From assembly GCA_023639215.1 (NCBI GenBank), contig CP097899.1:131501-195500 (forward strand): a stretch of 64,000 nt of DNA, given 5' to 3'. Every line of letters begins with the position of its first letter. The first letter of the stretch is position 1. Source of the DNA: Candidatus Pristimantibacillus lignocellulolyticus (GTDB lineage: Bacteria > Bacillota > Bacilli > Paenibacillales > Paenibacillaceae). The notes under the pieces were generated by a model. The model searched no databases. It saw only the letters and a program-made list of their open reading frames with translations, and was not told where the DNA came from. A program made the position numbers and the translations under genes. Positions 58,683 to 64,000 of this stretch are shown here, one piece after another.

Positions 58683-59308
58683 TATAATCTTTTCAAAGCT
58701 TTGTATACATCTTCAGCAAGTAACTCTTTATCGCCAGCTTCAAGATTAGGTGAAGCATTAATCCATTCACGAATGTTACCCTCTTGATCGACAAGAATTA
58801 GTGGGTTGTTATGATAGAACGTTTTTTCTTTTTCATCATACACAACCGCAACACTGAAGTCTCTCGCCAATTCAACCATTTCCTCGGAAGTTTCGCCCCT
58901 CAAAAATGTCCAATGGTCAAAGTCTACCCCAACTTTGTTAGCAAAGTTCGTAATCACTTCAGGTGTATCAGTAACTGGGTCAAAAGTAATGGAGACTATT
59001 TCAACCTCGGTTCCCAGTTCACCTTTTTCCTTCAGTATTTCCTGAACTTGGCTAATTAAGAATGTTGTCGGTGGACATACATCAGGACAACTTGCAAAGT
59101 AGAAATATACTAATCGAACTTTCCCTTCAGTTGAATCAAGCGTAACTGGATTATTATCCAAATCATTTAGTGTAAAATTTGGTGCTGGATCTTTTACACT
59201 AGGAACTGCTTCTGGCTTTAAGACATAGGTGTAAAGTAAATAGACCCCCATTAATACGACCAAACAAGAAATTGCTATTTGAAATGCGTATTTCTTCAAA
59301 AATGCCAA
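58679..59308 (-). CDS. SCO1/SenC family copper chaperone
   Basis: About 209 residues: one N-terminal helix (FQIAISCLVVLMGVYLLYTYV region) as membrane anchor, then a thioredoxin-like domain with the copper site SCPDVCPPT (C-x3-C) and the distant His ligand in the FYHNNPLILVD region. It loads the CuA centre of cytochrome c oxidase. I favour TTG 59308 as the start because AAAGGGG lies eight bases ahead; TTG 59329 is the alternative. It follows ctaB closely in one operon. Confidence 0.95.
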   Translation of the reverse strand: MAFLKKYAFQIAISCLVVLMGVYLLYTYVLKPEAVPSVKDPAPNFTLNDLDNNPVTLDSTEGKVRLVYFYFASCPDVCPPTTFLISQVQEILKEKGELGTEVEIVSITFDPVTDTPEVITNFANKVGVDFDHWTFLRGETSEEMVELARDFSVAVVYDEKEKTFYHNNPLILVDQEGNIREWINASPNLEAGDKELLAEDVYKALKRLY

Positions 59309-59330
59309 CGCTGCTTTCCCCTTTCGCAAG

Positions 59331-60188
59331 TTACATTCTCGACGTATCGATGATCATTACAATAAACACAATCATTAAATAATTTACTGAAATTAAGAAA
59401 TTGAATTTCGCCCACTTTTCTGTATCTTTTGCAGACAACCCCATAATGGTGTGTACAAGCCAAAAAACAGTCAAAATCGTAGATACAATCAAAAAGAATA
59501 TACCAGTTAGATCATAAACGTAGAATAATATAACTGTAACTAACATTAACACTAAGTAAGGAATCATTTGAATTTTCGTACGCTTAATTCCTTTTACAAC
59601 TGGCAGTAATGGAAATCCAGCTGCTCGATACTCCTCTACGCGACGAATAGCTAATGACCAGAAATGTGCAGGTTGCCATAAGAATAGGAATGCGAACAAT
59701 AAAATAGCTCCCATATCAAATGTTTCTGTAACTGCACAGTAACCAATAACTGGAGGCATCGCTCCTGATATACCACCAACAGATGTACTCCAAGTTGATG
59801 TCCGCTTAAGCCACATTGTATAGATAACAATATAGGCAAACCAACCAACAAGTCCTAAAATACCGCATAACACATTAACTAATGTGAATAAAACTGTAAC
59901 TCCAACTACCCCAAGAATAATACCATAAATTAATACAGATGTTGGCTTCATTCTTCCAGATGGAAGCGTACGATTACGCGTTCGTTCCATTTTCAGGTCA
60001 AGCTCACGATCATAAAAATTATTAATAACTGTTCCAGACGCCATTGTTAATGTACAGCCTATTATCATCCATAATAATAACCAGAAATCAAATGACCATT
60101 TAGATGCTACCCAGAAACCTCCTATGGAAGCAAATACATTAAGACGTAGCAAGCCAGGCTTAGTTAGTCCAATCAAATCTTTAAACAC
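59331..60188 (-). CDS. ctaB: Protoheme IX farnesyltransferase (heme O synthase)
   Basis: About 285 residues with eight or nine helices of the UbiA prenyltransferase fold. The Asp-rich motif is NNFYDRELDLKMERTRNRTLPSG (shown as NNFYDRELD and MERTRNRTLPSG), with a second acidic loop near the C-terminal half and WQPAHFWSLA. It converts heme B to heme O. I favour GTG 60188 because GGGAGG lies eight bases ahead; GTG 60209 precedes that site. A redox-type box overlaps its promoter. Confidence 0.96.
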   Translation of the reverse strand: MFKDLIGLTKPGLLRLNVFASIGGFWVASKWSFDFWLLLWMIIGCTLTMASGTVINNFYDRELDLKMERTRNRTLPSGRMKPTSVLIYGIILGVVGVTVLFTLVNVLCGILGLVGWFAYIVIYTMWLKRTSTWSTSVGGISGAMPPVIGYCAVTETFDMGAILLFAFLFLWQPAHFWSLAIRRVEEYRAAGFPLLPVVKGIKRTKIQMIPYLVLMLVTVILFYVYDLTGIFFLIVSTILTVFWLVHTIMGLSAKDTEKWAKFNFLISVNYLMIVFIVMIIDTSRM

Positions 60189-60254
60189 TTGTTGATCCTC
60201 CCGCTTCACGTAAAACGCTTTTCACGTTTGTCCTTCTATGTTGAATCGCTTCTA

Positions 60255-60291
60255 ATCATACCGAAAAAATGCCAGTGTGACAATGTTCACT
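60255..60291 (-). promoter_or_regulatory. ctaB promoter overlapped by an Fnr/Rex-type box
   Basis: On the minus strand TTGTCA (60278-60283) and TATGAT (60255-60260) are 17 bp apart, a strong sigma-A promoter. TGTGACAATGTTCACT at 60276-60291 matches TGTGA-N6-TCACA at nine of ten positions and covers the -35, so a bound Fnr or Rex would repress heme A/oxidase supply, the opposite of its expected effect on adhE. Confidence 0.5.
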
Positions 60292-60316
60292 TCTGTTGTT
60301 CATCAATTCGTCATTC

Positions 60317-60364
60317 AAATGTGACAGAATTACTGTCACATTTAGGCAGTGTACTCCATACAAT
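60317..60364 (+). promoter_or_regulatory. cwlJ upstream palindrome and sigma-E-like promoter
   Basis: AAATGTGACAG-AATTA-CTGTCACATTT (60317-60343) is a perfect 27-bp dyad. Its right arm leads into ACA-N16-CATACAAT, with CATACAAT at 60357-60364 being the sigma-E -10 consensus. This fits the mother-cell expression known for cwlJ-gerQ. The dyad may be an operator or a transcription stop for ctaB-side read-in. Confidence 0.45.
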
Positions 60365-60404
60365 GTCATATGGATTTTTGCCTAGTTAAAGTGAAAGGAG
60401 TTGC

Positions 60405-60836
60405 ATGGACAGTATGGCTGTTATTAAAACAAATTCTGAGCAAACAAAAATGCTTGCTCGATTAATGCGTGCTGAAGCTGAAGGTGAAGGCGAGCTAGGA
60501 ATGCTAATGGTTGGTAACGTTGGCGTTAACCGCGTGCTTGGTGATTGCTTAGACTTTAGAAATATTCGCTCTATTCCCGATATGGTGTATCAAAATCCTG
60601 GTGGATTTGAAGCAACCCAAAAAGGCTATTTCTACCAAGCTGCTAGAGAAAAAGATATTCGCCTTGCAGAACGCGTTATTCGTGGAGAACGACAACATCC
60701 AGCTTCGAATGCACTTTGGTTTTTCCGACCTGCCGGCAATTGTCCTAGTACGTGGTATAACCAACAAAACAGTGGTCGATACAAAGCTCATTGTTTCTTC
60801 AAGCCTACTTGGGATGATTGTAAAACAGTTTATTAA
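60405..60836 (+). CDS. cwlJ: Spore cortex-lytic enzyme CwlJ
   Basis: A 143-residue Hydrolase_2 domain without signal peptide or peptidoglycan-binding repeat, as in CwlJ rather than SleB. The domain opens MLARLMRAEAEGEGELGMLM with the catalytic glutamate and continues NPGGFEATQKGYFY and GNCPSTWYNQQNSGRYKAHCFF. CwlJ is held in the spore coat by GerQ and degrades cortex during germination, including Ca-DPA germination. Start ATG 60405 follows AAAGGAG. gerQ lies 26 bases downstream. Confidence 0.95.
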   Translation: MDSMAVIKTNSEQTKMLARLMRAEAEGEGELGMLMVGNVGVNRVLGDCLDFRNIRSIPDMVYQNPGGFEATQKGYFYQAAREKDIRLAERVIRGERQHPASNALWFFRPAGNCPSTWYNQQNSGRYKAHCFFKPTWDDCKTVY

Positions 60837-60862
60837 TTTGTTAATACGAAAGGAAGTTGTTC

Positions 60863-61285
60863 ATGAATTACTTTAATGCTTCTCCCTATTATTATCCTTA
60901 TTCTTATCCTACATTCTATCGTGATATGGAAACTATGCCTCCACAAGTACCTAGCGGAGCAGTTGTGACTCCGTCGGGCGGTAACATTGTTACAGCTACA
61001 CCTACTTATGAAGAATCATATGTGGAAAATATTTTGCGTCTCAATCGTGGAAAAGTGGGTACATTCTATATGACTTATGAAAATAACTCTGAATGGAATG
61101 CGAAAATATTTCAAGGAGTTATTGAAGCAGCAGGACGTGATCACATCGTTGTGAGCAATCCTATAAATGGTGAGCGTTATTTGCTTCTTATGCTTAATCT
61201 TGATTATGTTACTTTCGATGAGCCAATTGCATACGAGTACCCATTCCATGGTGAAATGGTAACTCCTGAATCACCAGTAGAGTAA
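60863..61285 (+). CDS. gerQ: Spore coat protein GerQ
   Basis: A 140-residue coat protein with a Tyr-rich N-terminus (NYFNASPYYYPYSYPTFY) and a conserved C-terminal domain: SYVENILRLNRGKVGTFYMTYENN, split as SYVENILRLNRGK and VGTFYMTYENN, then GVIEAAGRDHIVVSN and YLLLMLNLDYVTFDEPI. GerQ is needed to place CwlJ in the coat. I start it at ATG 60863 behind AAAGGAAG; ATG 60857 is too close to that site. A strong terminator follows. Confidence 0.95.
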   Translation: MNYFNASPYYYPYSYPTFYRDMETMPPQVPSGAVVTPSGGNIVTATPTYEESYVENILRLNRGKVGTFYMTYENNSEWNAKIFQGVIEAAGRDHIVVSNPINGERYLLLMLNLDYVTFDEPIAYEYPFHGEMVTPESPVE

Positions 61286-61301
61286 TTAAAGTTTATTCCG
61301 C

Positions 61302-61340
61302 GCAGTGAATGAACAGTAATTTACATTGTTCATTCACTGC
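61302..61340 (+). terminator. Terminator of cwlJ-gerQ
   Basis: A perfect 14-bp stem GCAGTGAATGAACA with TGTTCATTCACTGC, 11-nt loop, then ATCTTTG. Confidence 0.8.
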
Positions 61341-61430
61341 ATCTTTGTGGCAAGAGTAATATTTTTTCATTATCTATTTTTAATAAACGTAATATTTCCC
61401 AACATTTCGTACATAATGGATGTAGACTCA

Positions 61431-61529
61431 AAGTAAGACTAGACGATTAGAAAAGTTTTAGCTTACGCTTCCGATGTAACTTTTCACCACAGGAAGTATG
61501 ACTAGACGATAAGAAAAGTTTTAGGAGGT
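61431..61529 (+). promoter_or_regulatory. Repeated leader unit L1 before the YdjM-like gene
   Basis: GACTAGACGATTAGAAAAGTTTTAG (first copy, GAAAAGTT at 61450) and GACTAGACGATAAGAAAAGTTTTAG (second, at 61513) are 63 bases apart, each shown here only by its core. Between them CGCTTCCGATGTAACTTTTC supplies AACTTTTC, an 8-base complement to both GAAAAGTT copies. The second copy runs into AGGAGG and a TTG start. Confidence 0.75.
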
Positions 61530-61535
61530 TTTATT

Positions 61536-62531
61536 TTGGATACAGCATCACATTTCGTCGTAGGAGTTGGACTAGCAGGTTTATCACAACTTGATCCAGT
61601 TGTCGTTAGTCAACCAGCTATGCAAACTGCAGTAATATTAGCAACGATTATTGGGTCGCAGGCACCAGATTTTGATACGATAACTCGATTGCGAAGTAAT
61701 GCCGTCTATATTAGGCAACATCGAGGCATGTCTCACTCTATACCTGCAGTATTATTATGGACACTTCTCATTTCAGCCTCATTATATATGTTCTTTCCTA
61801 TTAATGATGGATATGTGCATTTACTGAGTTGGACGTTACTTGCGGTTAGTTTACATGTCGGAATGGATCTGTTCAATACATATGGAACACAGGCTCTCCG
61901 TCCATTCTCGAAAGTATGGATATCTTGGAATATTATCCATATATTCGACCCTTTTATATTTATCACGCATATCATTGCTAGTGTTCTTTGGATATCTCAT
62001 CTTGCTGATCCTACATTAATATTTCCTGTATTGTATATCATTATTGCTATCTACTATGTAGTAAGGGTTAGTTATCATTACTATTTGAAAAAGCATTTAC
62101 AAAAAAGTATTCCAATTCAGAAAGATGATGTACTGACCATTATTCCCACAGTGAGATATCGGATATGGCATCTTATGATTAAAAAGGGAGATGGCAGTTA
62201 TAAGCTAGGTACCTTGAACAGAGGTAATATTCGGTGGGTTGAGCAAATCTCTTCAGATCATCATCCACTAATTAATAAATCAAGTCATCATCCTACAGTG
62301 TCTGCTCTTCAAAGCTTTACGAAACATACTGTAGCTCATATTATTGAACATCATTGGGGAACCGAGGTTCGCTGGTGTGATGCTCGTTATCGACATCGAA
62401 GACAATATCCATTTGTCGCCATTGTTTTCTATGATCACGATGAGCAACCATTAGCATCTTATGTTGGTTGGTTAAATGATCAGAAACTTTACAAAAGATT
62501 ATATAATGAAGCTAAACTTTCATCTCAATAA
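61536..62531 (+). CDS. YdjM/DUF457-type membrane-bound metal-dependent hydrolase
   Basis: A 331-residue protein. The N-terminal half (about 1-190) has four or five helices with metal-binding blocks at the start (DTASHFVVGVGLAGL), then GSQAPDFDTITRL and RQHRGMSHSIPAVL and LHVGMDLFNTYGTQAL, the pattern of the YdjM/DUF457 family. The C-terminal 140 residues are cytoplasmic and mixed. The family function is poorly known; some members answer to DNA damage. It starts with TTG 61536, seven bases after AGGAGG of the leader unit. Confidence 0.88.
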   Translation: MDTASHFVVGVGLAGLSQLDPVVVSQPAMQTAVILATIIGSQAPDFDTITRLRSNAVYIRQHRGMSHSIPAVLLWTLLISASLYMFFPINDGYVHLLSWTLLAVSLHVGMDLFNTYGTQALRPFSKVWISWNIIHIFDPFIFITHIIASVLWISHLADPTLIFPVLYIIIAIYYVVRVSYHYYLKKHLQKSIPIQKDDVLTIIPTVRYRIWHLMIKKGDGSYKLGTLNRGNIRWVEQISSDHHPLINKSSHHPTVSALQSFTKHTVAHIIEHHWGTEVRWCDARYRHRRQYPFVAIVFYDHDEQPLASYVGWLNDQKLYKRLYNEAKLSSQ

Positions 62532-62580
62532 TTACAAAAATGAATTGTTTGTACTGGTTTAATAAAAACCATATAATAAA

Positions 62581-62608
62581 AGAAGCTCAAGGTTCCCCTT
62601 GAGCTTCT
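62581..62608. terminator. Bidirectional terminator
   Basis: A perfect 12-bp stem AGAAGCTCAAGG with CCTTGAGCTTCT and a 4-nt loop, with A and T runs outside, between the convergent YdjM-like and SASP genes. Confidence 0.9.
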
Positions 62609-62638
62609 TTCTTGAATATATTGAATGAAATATCAAGT

Positions 62639-62851
62639 TTAACGTTGTCCGCCAGACAAGTGCTGTTCAGCAATTTGTACTAGCTTACGAGTGATGTAAC
62701 CACCAATGGAACCTGCTTCACGAGTAGTTAGGTTTCCGTTATATCCTTCTGGTGAAAGTTGAACACCTAGCTCCTGTGCTGCTTCCATTTTCATTTGGTT
62801 TAATGCTTGAGTCGCTTGTGGAACGATTAATTGATTGCTTTTATTTGCCAT
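62639..62851 (-). CDS. Alpha/beta-type small acid-soluble spore protein
   Basis: A 70-residue DNA-binding spore protein. Both conserved SASP blocks are present: ALNQMKMEAAQELGVQLSPE with the GPR protease site region near MEAAQE, and AGSIGGYITRKLVQIAEQHL. It coats DNA in the dormant spore and protects it from UV and heat, then is degraded on germination. The start has AGGGAGATTTACATC ahead. A sigma-G-type promoter lies upstream, fitting forespore expression. Confidence 0.97.
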   Translation of the reverse strand: MANKSNQLIVPQATQALNQMKMEAAQELGVQLSPEGYNGNLTTREAGSIGGYITRKLVQIAEQHLSGGQR

Positions 62852-62907
62852 GATGTAAATCTCCCTTCGTCCTCATAGGTAAAATTCATATTGCAAGCTT
62901 GCAAACA

Positions 62908-62937
62908 TATTATGTGCACGAATAAGATTACTATACA
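62908..62937 (-). promoter_or_regulatory. Sigma-G promoter of the SASP gene
   Basis: Minus-strand TGTATA (62932-62937) and CATAATA (62908-62914) are 17 bp apart, close to the sigma-G consensus (TGAATA and CATACTA). A 14-bp palindrome TTGCAAGCTTGCAA (62891-62904) lies just downstream in the leader. Confidence 0.65.
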
Positions 62938-62973
62938 GATTTTCTAAAACTTTTTTTTCAAAGGAGAATGAAC

Positions 62974-63165
62974 TTGTCTAAATCACTATCTTTATTGTTC
63001 TCTTGTCTAGGGATTTTCTGCTTAGCTGGAATGTCTATTGCAATGGCTCATAGTCTCAAGTGGGTAATTTTTTGGGGTGTTTTATCGCTTTTTTCTATTG
63101 GAACGGGGTTTATGGTGAAGGTAAAAATGCGGAATAGAAAAGGTCAATCACCTCAAGAGGAATAG
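62974..63165 (+). CDS. DUF5325 (YlaF-like) small membrane protein
   Basis: A 63-residue protein with two helices (LSLLFSCLGIFCLAGMSIAMAH region and WVIFWGVLSLFSIGTGFMV) and a basic tail MRNRKGQSPQEE. It matches the DUF5325/YlaF family of Bacillales, function unknown. I start it at TTG 62974 because AAAGGAG lies seven bases ahead; ATG 62968 is one base from that site. Its end overlaps the convergent gene by 13 bases. Confidence 0.75.
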   Translation: MSKSLSLLFSCLGIFCLAGMSIAMAHSLKWVIFWGVLSLFSIGTGFMVKVKMRNRKGQSPQEE

Positions 63166-63554
63166 TCAATTAAGCCGTTTCGCTTAGAATAGGGCACATA
63201 ATTCCAAGTTGACATATTGTAATTGGATTCATATAGAACACTAGCGGACCAACCTTTACGATTAGATCTTACTGAAAAATCGTATAGAATTTCGCCATGA
63301 GTCCAATTGCGCTTCATCTTCAAAGCATCGACTGCCAAAACTCTAAATCGATCTACTTGCTCCTTTGTTAACCCTGAACCTTCTGCTTGAACCTCATCTT
63401 CTTGAATGTGAATAGGATGATGTTTAATACCAAATTTTCCGATCGTATCATTTCTCACAATAATTAAAACTGTACCTGCTAGTGCCCCTGTTAATTCATG
63501 TTCTAGTTGACGAAATACAAAGTCAACTTGTCTTGCCAAAGAAACTTCACTCAT
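63153..63554 (-). CDS. Hypothetical protein, about 133 residues
   Basis: I do not recognise a named family with confidence. The start at 63554 (MSEVSLARQVDFVF) has AAGGGAG eight bases ahead; the longer frame to 63677 has no site. A first helix (VDFVFRQLEHELTGAL) leads to a strand VLIIVRNDTIGKFG, then a polar HPIHIQEDE segment and a C-terminal beta region WSASVLYESNYN. It is soluble. It is convergent with the DUF5325 gene. Confidence 0.6.
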   Translation of the reverse strand: MSEVSLARQVDFVFRQLEHELTGALAGTVLIIVRNDTIGKFGIKHHPIHIQEDEVQAEGSGLTKEQVDRFRVLAVDALKMKRNWTHGEILYDFSVRSNRKGWSASVLYESNYNMSTWNYVPYSKRNGLIDYSS

Positions 63555-63808
63555 ATTATTACTCCCTTCAAATATTTTTTGTGTAAACTCAGTTCTAATA
63601 TAACGCGTATTTTGTCTTCTTGCACCGAAAGATAGCACTGTATTTTCCGAAACATTTTGCGGTATTTCCCTAATCAATGATAAAATCTGCGCAACTATTG
63701 CACTAACTTTTGCACAGTTATCTAAGAAATATTGACTATTAATGTCGTAGACCTAATAGGAAAGTGGTGCTATAATATGGATATTATTGAAAAAGGAGCG
63801 CTTACAAT

Positions 63809-64000
63809 ATGGAAAAGTTCACTAATTGGTTCAATTCGTTATCCGTTAGAAGTAAACTTGTTTTCGTTACATATTCTAATCTTTCCATTTTAACCCTGCT
63901 AGCGCTAATTACCACAATTATTATGGGCGACAATTTCACTGTCTTATTAATCGTTGCCGCAGTATCATTTGGGATTGCGTATCCTATTATTGCTTTTGTT
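63809..64000 (+). CDS. N-terminal part of a membrane protein (cut by the window edge)
   Basis: The frame starts with ATG 63809 behind AAAAGGAGC and stays open for 64 codons to the edge. After a short amphipathic start (MEKFTNWFNSLSVRSKLVF) come two hydrophobic helices (LSILTLLALITTIIM and FTVLLIVAAVSFGIAYPII). The S-V-R-S-K-L pattern before a first helix is common in methyl-accepting chemotaxis proteins and other HAMP sensors, but too little is visible to decide. Confidence 0.65.
   Translation, partial: MEKFTNWFNSLSVRSKLVFVTYSNLSILTLLALITTIIMGDNFTVLLIVAAVSFGIAYPIIAFV

Overview
The window is a low-GC stretch of a chromosome from an endospore-forming Firmicute, most likely Paenibacillaceae (Paenibacillus sensu lato). 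The reasons are the sporulation and spore genes (sda, a YheC/YheD ATP-grasp protein, cwlJ-gerQ, an alpha/beta SASP), a Bce-type antimicrobial peptide module, a copper-amine-oxidase-like domain on an exported phosphatase, a Cthe_2314-type HEPN protein, AGGAGG ribosome binding sites and many TTG/GTG starts. I see no rRNA, tRNA, CRISPR array, phage or transposase gene.

Layout. 0-5.4 kb: end of an unknown gene, sda with a DnaA-box-rich upstream region, a YheC/D protein, topB, a hypothetical protein and a calcineurin-like phosphatase. 5.5-9.4 kb: a maltodextrin-type ABC importer (malE-F-G order, minus strand) behind a cre/LacI-type operator and an attenuated leader. A second copy of that leader points the other way with no gene behind it. 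9.7-17.8 kb: a Bce-like module (regulator, intramembrane-sensing kinase, ATPase, permease) next to an ATPase-permease-lipoprotein set that may handle a metal. 17.9-23.8 kb: alkaline phosphatase, a small hypothetical, DoxX, and a GAF protein/response regulator/histidine kinase trio resembling NreA-NreC-NreB. 23.9-30.7 kb: an anaerobic block, fnr then adhE-pflB-pflA. Two promoters here (adhE, doxX) carry Crp/Fnr boxes at the same distance from the -10, so the Fnr encoded here probably switches them on without oxygen. The aldehyde dehydrogenase half of AdhE has lost its catalytic cysteine. 30.8-37.4 kb: the most unusual locus, with two GNAT-like proteins, an ABC exporter carrying a C-terminal cyclic-nucleotide-binding domain, a 43-residue cationic peptide with a very strong ribosome binding site, and a coupled MacAB/YknXYZ-like export trio. 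37.7-43.1 kb: a sulfonate/nitrate-type ABC importer, a LysR regulator, a DinB-fold protein and an M20 amidohydrolase, which looks like a sulfur-scavenging cluster. 43.2-46.5 kb: Fe-S and redox housekeeping (HesB/IscA, NDH-2-like oxidoreductase, YuzB, NifU-like), an SDR and a HEPN protein. 48-58 kb: ctaA, a thioredoxin-like protein, a MurJ/SpoVB-like flippase, ThuA, DUF456, a HAD phosphatase, PBP2 and an MFS transporter. 58-64 kb: a Toprim protein, sco1, ctaB, cwlJ-gerQ, a YdjM-like membrane protein, ssp, a DUF5325 protein, a hypothetical and the start of a membrane protein.

Two families of dispersed non-coding elements run through the window. One is a ~170-bp palindromic, MITE-like element with ~24-bp terminal inverted repeats and a covarying apical hairpin (six long copies plus fragments). 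The other is a 63-65-bp leader unit, built from a GAAAAGTT repeat, an AACTTTTC complement and a second GAAAAGTT fused to the ribosome binding site, placed directly before unrelated genes. Neither matches a riboswitch class I recognise.
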